NCBI GenBank assembly: GCA_003164475.1
Contig: PLTL01000361.1
Location: 1-9,027, forward strand
Length of the DNA stretch: 9,027 nt
From: Candidatus Dormiibacterota bacterium
GTDB lineage: Bacteria; Chloroflexota; Dormibacteria; UBA8260; Bog-877
Reading direction: 5' to 3'
Positions 1 through 5,383 of this stretch are shown piece by piece (the first letter of the stretch is position 1; each line of letters starts with the position of its first letter). Below the pieces are notes generated by a model. It was not told the DNA's origin. It saw only the letters and a program-made list of their open reading frames with translations, and did no database searches. A program made the position numbers and the translations under genes.

Positions 1-393
1 GTCGCGGCGCTGAGCGTCCTCCTCGAGGGTTCCGGCCCGCACCGTCGGCTTGCGGGTCTCCGGAGAGTAGGCCTCCGCCCGGGCCCGGACGAACTCGACC
101 GTGAACCGGCCGGAACCCGCGAGCGGGAACGCGATCTGAGCGGTCCCGAAACGCTCGAAGGGGACCACCTTGGCGCGAAGGTCCCAACGCTGCCGCAGCC
201 ACTCCCCGGCGGCCTCGGCGGAGCAGCCCTCCAAGACCACGTCGACGTCGGTGCCGGCCTCGCGGCCCAAGAGCAGGTCGCGGACGTACCCACCCACGAT
301 GCAGGTCCTGGCCCCAAGCCCGGCCTCCATCTCCGGCAGCAGCCGGCGCAGGGCCGCCGCCGAGGGCGAACCCGGATCAGGCGAAGACGACAT
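1..393 (-). CDS. CCA tRNA nucleotidyltransferase / poly(A) polymerase-like protein, N-terminal part (3' end outside window)
   Basis: The 131 visible residues are the start of a class II nucleotidyltransferase head domain. This family adds the CCA end to tRNAs (or, in relatives, poly(A) tails to RNA) in the cytoplasm. Seen directly: the phosphate-binding GGYVRDLLLG motif at about residues 34-43, the metal-binding DxD pair (Asp49, Asp51) in TDVDVVLEG, and the conserved EEDAQRRD at the very end of the visible part, which in the family continues into FTINA. The ATG at 393 is preceded by AGGA five bases upstream and overlaps the last 17 bases of the HxlR regulator gene, so the two are probably translated from one message. 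Whether the full protein has an HD domain or is strictly CCA-adding cannot be decided because the rest is missing. Family assignment is firm; exact specificity is inference. Confidence 0.9.
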   Translation of the reverse strand, partial: MSSSPDPGSPSAAALRRLLPEMEAGLGARTCIVGGYVRDLLLGREAGTDVDVVLEGCSAEAAGEWLRQRWDLRAKVVPFERFGTAQIAFPLAGSGRFTVEFVRARAEAYSPETRKPTVRAGTLEEDAQRRD

Positions 394-811
394 CGTCGTC
401 CTGGGCGACCTCACCGGGGATGACCAGCTCGGCGCAGGTCGGGCAGTACCAGCGGACCTCCATCGGGGTCCCGCAGCGGCGGTGGGCCGGCCCCTCATCC
501 CCATCGGCGCGCCCCCAGCGGTCGAGCTCGTCGATCACCCTGGCCAGGGCGCGCCCCGACGGGGTCAGCCGGTACTCCAGCCGGGGCGGTCGGTCCGAGT
601 AGCGCTGGCTCTGCACCACCCCGGCGGCCTCGAGCCGGCGGAGCCGCCCGCTGAGCACGTTGGAGGCGATCGTGGGCAGCTGGCGCTTCAGCTCGCTGTA
701 CCGGTTGGGGCCCTGCAGCAACGCCCCCACCACCAGCAGCGCCCAGCGGTCGCCCACCCGCTCCAGCCCCAGCTGGAGCCCTGGCCGCTCAACGCCCGGG
801 GTCTCGCCCAC
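377..811 (-). CDS. HxlR-family winged-helix transcriptional regulator with Cys-rich tail
   Basis: A DNA-binding regulator of the HxlR (MarR-like winged helix) family. With a GTG start at 811 it has 144 residues. Visible family features in order: ERVGDRWALLVVGALL (about 17-32, first helices), RYSELKRQL (37-45), SNVLSGRLRRLEAAGVV (50-66, recognition helix), and the wing and dimer helix PPRLEYRLTPSGRAL (75-89). A tail follows with His110, Cys113, Cys123 and Cys126 in the pattern HRRC...CPTC, which looks like a small zinc-binding knuckle. The start is uncertain. The frame stays open upstream, with GTG at 904 and TTG at 883, but codons upstream of about 860 are AT-rich and look non-coding. None of the three has a well-spaced ribosome binding site. 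The gene overlaps the downstream nucleotidyltransferase by 17 bases and diverges from the protease gene. HxlR proteins commonly control a divergent neighbour, so the protease is a candidate target. The effector is unknown. Confidence 0.87.
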   Translation of the reverse strand: MGETPGVERPGLQLGLERVGDRWALLVVGALLQGPNRYSELKRQLPTIASNVLSGRLRRLEAAGVVQSQRYSDRPPRLEYRLTPSGRALARVIDELDRWGRADGDEGPAHRRCGTPMEVRWYCPTCAELVIPGEVAQDDDVVFA

Positions 812-857
812 CTCCCGATTCTCGCGGTCCAGCAGCTCCAGTACACGCCCATCGAGC

Positions 858-900
858 TTGTCGGGTAAAGTTGCTGCTTGCAAGGGACAACTACTGACAA
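858..900. promoter_or_regulatory. Candidate operator/promoter region between divergent HxlR and protease genes
   Basis: This short stretch is clearly AT-richer than its surroundings. It holds two direct copies of GACAA (886-890 and 896-900) exactly 10 bases apart, one helical turn, and an inverted copy TTGTC at 858-862. The 8-base palindrome CTTGCAAG lies at 877-884. It sits between the divergent gene starts, where the promoters and an HxlR binding site would be expected. GACAAT at 896-901 could serve as a weak -10 for the protease gene, and TTGTCA/TTGTCC on the minus strand as -35 boxes, but no complete promoter with good spacing stands out. The operator role is inference. Confidence 0.35.
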
Positions 901-906
901 TCACCA

Positions 907-913
907 GGGAGGA
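907..913 (+). promoter_or_regulatory. Ribosome binding site fixing the protease start
   Basis: GGGAGGA lies six bases before the GTG at 920. It supports that GTG over the in-frame TTG at 878, which would lie inside the AT-rich control region. Confidence 0.7.
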
Positions 914-919
914 TCGGCC

Positions 920-1861
920 GTGGGCTTTCAAGTGGAGTTGGAGGAGGCTGCCGCACGGGTGCGAGAGGGGGCGCTGGCGGCGGTGGTCGGGGTCGGGTCG
1001 GTCGGCCCGGCCGGGAGCGGGATCGTGTTCGCCGAGGGGGTGGTGGTCACCAGCGCCCACAACGTCCACTCGGAGCGCCCCGTGGTCCATTTCGCCGAGG
1101 GCTCCATGCGGGGGGCCGAGCGGGTCGCCATCGACCTGGCTGGCGATCTCGCGGTACTGACGGTCGCCACCGAGGCGACGGCCGCGGTCAAGTGGTCAGA
1201 CCGGGAGCCCCAATTGGGGACCCCGATCTTCGCGGCGGCGAATCCCGGCGGACGCGGTCCCCGGCTGAGCTTCGGAGTGGTCTCCGCCAAGAACCGCGAG
1301 TTCCGCGGCCCGGGCGGACGCCTGATCACCGGTGGCTTCGAGCACACGGCGCCGCTCGCCCACGGCTCCTCGGGAGGTCCTGCGCTGGACCTCGCCGGCG
1401 GGCTGCTCGGGATCAACACCAAGCGGCTGGGTGAGGGGCTCTACGCCGCCATCTCCGCGGATGCCGGGCTGAGAGCCCGGATCGAGGCGCTCGCCCGCGG
1501 CGAGACGGTGGCCCGAGCCTACCTCGGGGTGGGACTGCTGCCCTCGGAGGTGGCGCGCCGGCTCCGGGCCGCGGTCGGCCTGCCGGAGCGGAACGGCGTC
1601 CTGGTCCAACACCTCGACGAGGAGGGGCCGGCGGCGGCCTCAGGGATTCTCAAGGGCGACCTCCTGACCTCCGCCGGGGGTAATGCCCTCACCGATGCGG
1701 GCGACCTCCACCGAGTCCTGGCCGGGGCTCGGCCGGGCGACCCTCTGCGCCTGGAGCTGGTCCGCGGCATCGAGGAGCTCCAACTTTCGGTCACCCTCGG
1801 GGCCGAGCCCGATGCATCCGAGCGGTCCACCCGTCGGCACCAGTTCGGCGGGCACCGCTGA
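920..1861 (+). CDS. HtrA/Deg-like trypsin-family serine protease with one PDZ domain, no visible export signal
   Basis: A 313-residue serine protease of the HtrA (S1C) type; the family degrades or guards misfolded proteins. The catalytic triad can be placed: His47 in VTSAHNV, Asp76 in GDLAVL, and Ser151 in HGSSGGPALD (the common GNSGGP with Asn replaced by Ser). The protease domain covers about residues 15-185. A single PDZ domain follows at about 198-295, recognisable from YLGVGLL, the GVLVQHLDEEGPAAASGILKGDLL carboxylate-loop and ligand region, and the LRLELVRG strand. The short tail is polar. Unlike most HtrA proteins, the N-terminus begins MGFQVELEEA with no signal peptide or membrane anchor and enters the first barrel strands almost at once, so the protein is predicted to be cytoplasmic. 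The GTG start is backed by a strong ribosome binding site. The gene diverges from the HxlR regulator, is probably monocistronic, and ends at a long hairpin. Substrates are unknown. Confidence 0.9.
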   Translation: MGFQVELEEAAARVREGALAAVVGVGSVGPAGSGIVFAEGVVVTSAHNVHSERPVVHFAEGSMRGAERVAIDLAGDLAVLTVATEATAAVKWSDREPQLGTPIFAAANPGGRGPRLSFGVVSAKNREFRGPGGRLITGGFEHTAPLAHGSSGGPALDLAGGLLGINTKRLGEGLYAAISADAGLRARIEALARGETVARAYLGVGLLPSEVARRLRAAVGLPERNGVLVQHLDEEGPAAASGILKGDLLTSAGGNALTDAGDLHRVLAGARPGDPLRLELVRGIEELQLSVTLGAEPDASERSTRRHQFGGHR

Positions 1862-1867
1862 GCGACC

Positions 1868-1910
1868 CAGATCCGGAGGGCCCGCCGATGGGCGGAACCC
1901 TCCGGATCTG
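1868..1910 (+). terminator. Long perfect stem-loop after the protease gene, probable terminator
   Basis: Seven bases after the protease stop codon, CAGATCCGGAGGG (1868-1880) pairs perfectly with CCCTCCGGATCTG (1898-1910). Inside the 17-base loop a second stem, CCGCC (1882-1886) with GGCGG (1891-1895), closes a GATG tetraloop. There is no T-run after it, only TGTTC, so it is a strong hairpin of the kind seen at gene ends in high-GC bacteria rather than a textbook intrinsic terminator. It could also protect the 3' end of the protease message. Confidence 0.65.
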
Positions 1911-1938
1911 TTCGGCCCGCCGGAACGCACCCTATAAT
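1911..1938 (+). promoter_or_regulatory. Candidate promoter of the IclR-family gene (TATAAT -10 box)
   Basis: A perfect TATAAT lies at 1933-1938 in otherwise very GC-rich sequence. TTCGGC at 1911-1916 is a weak -35 candidate with 16 bases between. Transcription would begin near 1945, about 45 bases before the GTG chosen for the regulator. An exact -10 consensus in such GC-rich DNA is unlikely by chance, but the -35 match is poor. Confidence 0.6.
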
Positions 1939-1989
1939 GTTCGCGGGAGGGCCGTCTTTCTTGTCAGGCAGCTTCGCCGGCCGGAAGTT

Positions 1990-2760
1990 GTGCCGCAGCT
2001 TCTGAGCCACCAGCGCAACCCCCTGGGTCGGACGGTCCGGCTCTTGGGCTGGATGGCGTACCACGACGCCCAGGACTTCGGGGTGAGGGAGCTGGCGGCC
2101 GCCGTAGGGATGGCGCCCAGCACCGTCCACCGCTCCCTGGGCGCCCTCGAGGAGGAGGGGCTGATCGAGCCCTCCACAGTGATTGGCCGGTACCGGCTCA
2201 GTCTGGGCTTCTACCGCCTGGCGATGCGGGGAGCCCAACGGACACCGCTGGTGGAGTTGGCGCTGCCTCAGCTCCGTGAGGCAGCGCGGACCGGCGGCGA
2301 GACCACCCTCCTGGCACTGTACTCGACGACCGAGCTGGCCGCCCTCTACGTGGCCGAGATCCCCTCGCGGCACCCGATACAGGTCCGGCTGCCCCTGCAC
2401 GAGTGGCTGCCGCTCACCTCCTGCGCCGCAGGGCTGGCGATCCTCTCCGGGCTGAGCGCCGAGACCGTGGTGACGGTGTTCAGCCGGGGGCCCAGCCCGG
2501 TTGGGGCCTCCGAGCTCGTCGACCGTCTGGCCGAGGTCCGCACTCGGGGCTTCGCCTCACTGACCAACCGGTCCGGCAGCGGCGTGACCGAGCTGGCCGC
2601 AGCCTTCTGGGGTCCCGGCAAACAGGTGGTTGGGGCCCTGGCGTTCGTGGTGCCCCAGCCCCGCGCCAACCCTGTGCTGGAGGCCTCCCTGGGCCAGCTG
2701 CTGGTCGACCAGGCCGCCCTCGTCTCCAAGTCGCTGGCCGGCCCCGCCCCCGCCGCCTAG
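1990..2760 (+). CDS. IclR-family transcriptional regulator
   Basis: With the GTG start at 1990 this is a 256-residue protein, the usual IclR length. The N-terminal winged helix is visible at about residues 12-72: RTVRLLGWMA, then FGVRELAAAVGMAPSTVHRS as the helix-turn-helix, EEEGLIE, and GRYRLSLGF. The C-terminal effector-binding domain covers about 85-250, with LPLHEWLPL followed by CAAGLAILS (family: ALGKAxLA), EVRTRGFASLTN and GVTELAAAFWG. The frame is open upstream to an ATG at 1888, but that codon sits in the loop of the hairpin and upstream of the TATAAT box, so it is rejected as the start. No strong ribosome binding site precedes 1990. The gene converges on a ROK-family sugar kinase gene. 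IclR proteins often control sugar or aromatic catabolism, so sensing a related metabolite is possible but unproven. Confidence 0.88.
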   Translation: MPQLLSHQRNPLGRTVRLLGWMAYHDAQDFGVRELAAAVGMAPSTVHRSLGALEEEGLIEPSTVIGRYRLSLGFYRLAMRGAQRTPLVELALPQLREAARTGGETTLLALYSTTELAALYVAEIPSRHPIQVRLPLHEWLPLTSCAAGLAILSGLSAETVVTVFSRGPSPVGASELVDRLAEVRTRGFASLTNRSGSGVTELAAAFWGPGKQVVGALAFVVPQPRANPVLEASLGQLLVDQAALVSKSLAGPAPAA

Positions 2761-3716
2761 GAAGGGGTCAGCTCGGCGGGCAGGCCCGACCGGTGCCTAG
2801 CAAAGTCCAGCGCCATGCCCACCGCCCCCAGCAGCCCTTGGTCTTCGCCCAGCTCGGCCCGCTGCACCAGGCAGCTGCCCCGCAGTGAGGGGAAGGTCGC
2901 GTCCTGGATGCCGGCAAGGACGTCCGCAAACAGGTGCGGCGAGGAGGCGATCACCCCGCCGCCCAGGGCCAGGACCTCGGGGTTGAGCAGGTTGATCAGC
3001 CCGCCTAGGGCCAGCGCCAGGTGGCGGGCGGCCCTGGCCAGGACCGCCTGAGCCTTCCGGTCGCCCGCCTCGGCGAGGCGGGTGACCTCCGAGGCACTGG
3101 TCATGCCCGCGTCCCGGGCAATGGCGACCCCGGAGGCCAACGCCTCCAGGCAGCCCCGGTTGCCGCAGTTGCAGAGGGGCCCATCGGGGGCCATCACCGT
3201 GTGGCCGAACTCGCCGGCGCTGCCCCGGTGGCCCCGGTAGAGCCGGCCGCCCAAGATCATCCCCGCCGAGATCCCGGTGCTCACGGTGACATAGACGAAA
3301 TCATCGGTGCCGCGCCCAGCCCCCAGCCGGTGCTCGGCCAGAGCGGCCAGGCTGACGTCGTGCTCGACCAGGCAGGTGCAGCCCAGGGCCTCCTCGAGGC
3401 GGGCCCGGACGGCCACCTGGCGCCAGCCCGGAAGGTTGGGGGCCCCATCCACGACCCCGGCCTCGCAGTTCACCGGGCCCGGCACGCCGACTGCCAGGAC
3501 CAGCCGGTCCAGCCTCACCTGCGGCTCCAGGGTCACCAGCTGGCGCACCAACTCACCGATCTGGGCCAGCACCCGGTCGGGCCCCTCCAGGGCCATGGTC
3601 CGGGCCCGGCTCCGGCGGCGGACCTCGCCGCTGGAGTCAGCCAGACCGGCCCTGACCCAGGTGCCCCCGAGGTCAACCCCGACCACGAAGGTGCGGCCCC
3701 CCGGCGGCGATGGCAC
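2757..3716 (-). CDS. ROK-family sugar kinase (glucokinase-like)
   Basis: A 319-residue cytoplasmic kinase of the ROK family, which phosphorylates glucose, N-acetylmannosamine, fructose or similar sugars with ATP. Visible motifs: the nucleotide phosphate loop VGVDLGGTWVRAG (12-24), GVPGPVN (77-83), catalytic Asp120 in VEHDVSLAALAE (His replaces the common Asn before Asp), STGISAG (146-152), the sugar-binding and zinc motif GEFGH (Glu169, His172), and the zinc motif CNCGNRGCLE (Cys182, Cys184, Cys189). A second glycine-rich loop LALGGGVI lies near residue 250. There is no N-terminal helix-turn-helix, so it is a kinase rather than a ROK repressor. The GTG start has GGGGA upstream and lies five bases after the endonuclease IV stop codon, giving operon linkage. 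Exact sugar specificity cannot be read from the sequence. Confidence 0.92.
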   Translation of the reverse strand: MPSPPGGRTFVVGVDLGGTWVRAGLADSSGEVRRRSRARTMALEGPDRVLAQIGELVRQLVTLEPQVRLDRLVLAVGVPGPVNCEAGVVDGAPNLPGWRQVAVRARLEEALGCTCLVEHDVSLAALAEHRLGAGRGTDDFVYVTVSTGISAGMILGGRLYRGHRGSAGEFGHTVMAPDGPLCNCGNRGCLEALASGVAIARDAGMTSASEVTRLAEAGDRKAQAVLARAARHLALALGGLINLLNPEVLALGGGVIASSPHLFADVLAGIQDATFPSLRGSCLVQRAELGEDQGLLGAVGMALDFARHRSGLPAELTPS

Positions 3717-3721
3717 TGGGG

Positions 3722-4594
3722 TCAGTCCCCTGGGACCGAGGCCAGAGGCGGGAGCCCCGCCAGGTCCCGCAGCCGCTCGATGTTGGCCCGGTCGGGTCCC
3801 TTGCGGTCCAGCCCGGGCACCTCCAGGATCAGCGGCACCCTGGACAGCTGAGGATCGGCCAGGATCCTGCGGAAGGCCTCGGACCCGATCTCCCCGTCCC
3901 CAATGTTCTGGTGACGATCCACGTTGGACCCGAAGGCCGCCTTGGAGTCGTTGGCGTGGATGGCGGCGAGCCGGTCGAAGCCGACCTCCCGCCCCAGCTC
4001 CTCGACCAGCCGGGCCAGCCCCTCGACGGTGCGCAGGTCGTGGCCTGCGGTGAAGGCGTGGGCGGTGTCGAGGCAGACCCGGAGCCGAGGATCGTCGACC
4101 GCCTCCAGCATCTGCCTGATCTGGGCGAAGGAGCTGCCGATGTTGTCACCGGAGCCGGCGCTGTTCTCGATGATCAGCTGGCTCTCCCCCCCGGAGTCGT
4201 CGAGTGCCTGGCGCATCGCGGCGGCCATCTGGGGCAGCACCACCTCGAAGCCCTGGCCCTTGTGGGAACCCGGGTGGAAGATCACTCCCCGCACCCCCAG
4301 CAGGTTGGCCAGCTCCAGGTGGCTGCGCAGAGATCCCTTCGACTGGGCCAGGAGGTCCTCCTTGGCGGTGGCAAGGTTGATGAGGTAGACGGCGTGGAAG
4401 AAGAAGGCGTCGAGGCCGGTCTCGGCCATCCGTCGGCGAAACTCCGCCACCGTCCCCAGGTCGGGATGCAACCGGCGCCAGGTCTGGGGCGGCGTGGGGT
4501 GGACCTGGACCGCCTCGGCACCGATCTCAAGCGCGCGCCCGAAGGCGGTGTTGATGCCACCCTCGGTGGAGACATGGGCGCCGATCAGGACCAC
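3722..4594 (-). CDS. nfo: Endonuclease IV (apurinic/apyrimidinic endonuclease)
   Basis: A 290-residue TIM-barrel DNA repair enzyme that cuts 5' of abasic sites using three zinc ions. All nine expected metal ligands are present: His67, His107 (FHPGSH), Glu143 (IENSAG), Asp176 and His179 (CLDTAHAF), His213 (IHANDSK), Asp226 and His228 (VDRHQNIG), and Glu258 (ILEVPG). The N-terminus LIGAHVSTEGG is typical. The GTG start at 4594 lies two bases after the stop codon of the lipoprotein gene, suggesting translational coupling, and the ROK kinase gene follows after five bases. One oddity: the loop aligning with residues 32-38 of the E. coli enzyme reads HPTPPQT instead of FTKNQRQ, so the residue matching Arg37, described as inserting into DNA, is Gln37. 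Tyr70 and Leu71 (E. coli Tyr72, Leu73) are kept. The same frame is open further upstream through the lipoprotein gene, but that part is not coding. Confidence 0.95.
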   Translation of the reverse strand: MVLIGAHVSTEGGINTAFGRALEIGAEAVQVHPTPPQTWRRLHPDLGTVAEFRRRMAETGLDAFFFHAVYLINLATAKEDLLAQSKGSLRSHLELANLLGVRGVIFHPGSHKGQGFEVVLPQMAAAMRQALDDSGGESQLIIENSAGSGDNIGSSFAQIRQMLEAVDDPRLRVCLDTAHAFTAGHDLRTVEGLARLVEELGREVGFDRLAAIHANDSKAAFGSNVDRHQNIGDGEIGSEAFRRILADPQLSRVPLILEVPGLDRKGPDRANIERLRDLAGLPPLASVPGD

Positions 4595-4596
4595 GG

Positions 4597-5301
4597 CTAG
4601 CCGGCTCCCGCCCCGGCGGGGGGCACATAGACCAGGGCGCTGGGCGGGGGCTCGACCTTCTGGGCAATTCCGAAGGCGGCGTACTTGAGGACGACCGGCT
4701 GGCGCCCGGTGATGGCCAACTCCAACAGGTGATCGCTGGTGGGCTCCACGAACAGCCTTAATGATGAACCCCCGCCGTTCTCCTGGATCAGGAGCACCCT
4801 CCTCCCGCCGAGCTGGGAGCGCCGCACCGTGGCCGGGCCCTTGAGGGCTCGCCGGAGCGTGGCAGCCAGGCCCACCCCCGCGAACGGGTGCAGGCTCTTC
4901 CGATAGCTGGTGGCGACCGAGGCGGGCTGGAGCACCCAGGTGGTCTCCGGGTTGAGGTTGCCGGGCAGCGATGTGATCCCCAGCTCCTGGAGCTCGGTCG
5001 GGGAGCGGACGTAGACCTTCTCCCCGAGGGAGACGATGTCGCTTCGGAAGGTCGGGGAGTGGGGGACCGCGATGTTGAGGGTGCCGGAGAAGTCGCCGTC
5101 GCGACGCACCACCACCCGGAAGCTGGTGGTGGTCGGTCCGGCCCGGTCGGAGCCGGTGATCCGGTAGGAGCCGGCCCGGACCATGGCGGCGGCCACCTGG
5201 CGCACCAGGCTGGGACCGCTGGGGAGGCCCTGGCCACAGCCCACCAGAACGGCGGCCAGCGTCAGGGCGCCCACCCAGGTGGGCAGCAAACGAGTTGACA
5301 T
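4597..5301 (-). CDS. Putative secreted lipoprotein, LppX/LprG-like
   Basis: A 234-residue exported protein. The signal peptide is clear: MSTR, a hydrophobic stretch at about 5-20, and the lipobox LVGC with the lipidated Cys22. After cleavage it would be anchored to the outer face of the membrane. The mature part is rich in strands, with segments such as SYRITGSD near 45-52, DGDFSGTLNI, SLGEKVYVRSP near 92-102 and GGRRVLLIQE near 165-174. This order (probe for lipid or polymer exposure, then a 'gekvyv' strand) resembles the LppX/LprA/F/G half-barrel lipoproteins of Actinobacteria, which bind lipids. The resemblance is by eye and should be treated as tentative. The tail ends in Pro/Ala/Gly. ATG 5301 is supported by GAGGAG. 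It is the first gene of a group of three with nfo and the ROK kinase; why an envelope lipoprotein precedes a repair enzyme is not evident. The 82 bases upstream (5302-5383) hold no clear promoter or terminator; TACACT on the minus strand (5347-5352) is a weak -10 candidate with no -35. Confidence 0.8.
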   Translation of the reverse strand: MSTRLLPTWVGALTLAAVLVGCGQGLPSGPSLVRQVAAAMVRAGSYRITGSDRAGPTTTSFRVVVRRDGDFSGTLNIAVPHSPTFRSDIVSLGEKVYVRSPTELQELGITSLPGNLNPETTWVLQPASVATSYRKSLHPFAGVGLAATLRRALKGPATVRRSQLGGRRVLLIQENGGGSSLRLFVEPTSDHLLELAITGRQPVVLKYAAFGIAQKVEPPPSALVYVPPAGAGAG

Positions 5302-5307
5302 CGGCCA

Positions 5308-5313
5308 CTCCTC
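5308..5313 (-). promoter_or_regulatory. Ribosome binding site of the lipoprotein gene
   Basis: GAGGAG on the minus strand, six bases before ATG 5301. It is the best ribosome binding site in the minus-strand genes and confirms that start. Confidence 0.7.
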
Positions 5314-5383
5314 GAGATCGTGGCGGCGCCCCCCAGGTTCGGGGCCAGTGTAAGCGGGCGCAGCGGAGCCGGCCGGGCCATGC

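Noticed and set aside
1519..2400. Minus-strand open frame of 293 residues opposite the protease and IclR genes
   Set aside because: It crosses the hairpin, the TATAAT promoter and two recognisable genes. The product has no recognisable motif.
2757..3716. ROK-family repressor rather than kinase
   Set aside because: There is no N-terminal helix-turn-helix. The protein begins directly at the phosphate loop and keeps the catalytic Asp and full zinc motif.
3021..3851. Plus-strand open frames opposite the ROK kinase and nfo genes
   Set aside because: They are antisense to genes with complete catalytic motifs and have Pro/Ala/Gly-rich, featureless products.
4600..5308. Upstream open frame that continues endonuclease IV to a 528-residue protein
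   Set aside because: This part overlaps the lipoprotein gene in another frame, has low-complexity Pro/Arg/Gly content and resembles nothing. The Nfo fold begins exactly at GTG 4594.
5302..5383. Possible terminator plus promoter in the gap before the lipoprotein gene
   Set aside because: GC-rich runs allow several short stems but none is clearly stable and followed by T bases. TACACT is only a weak -10 and has no -35 partner.
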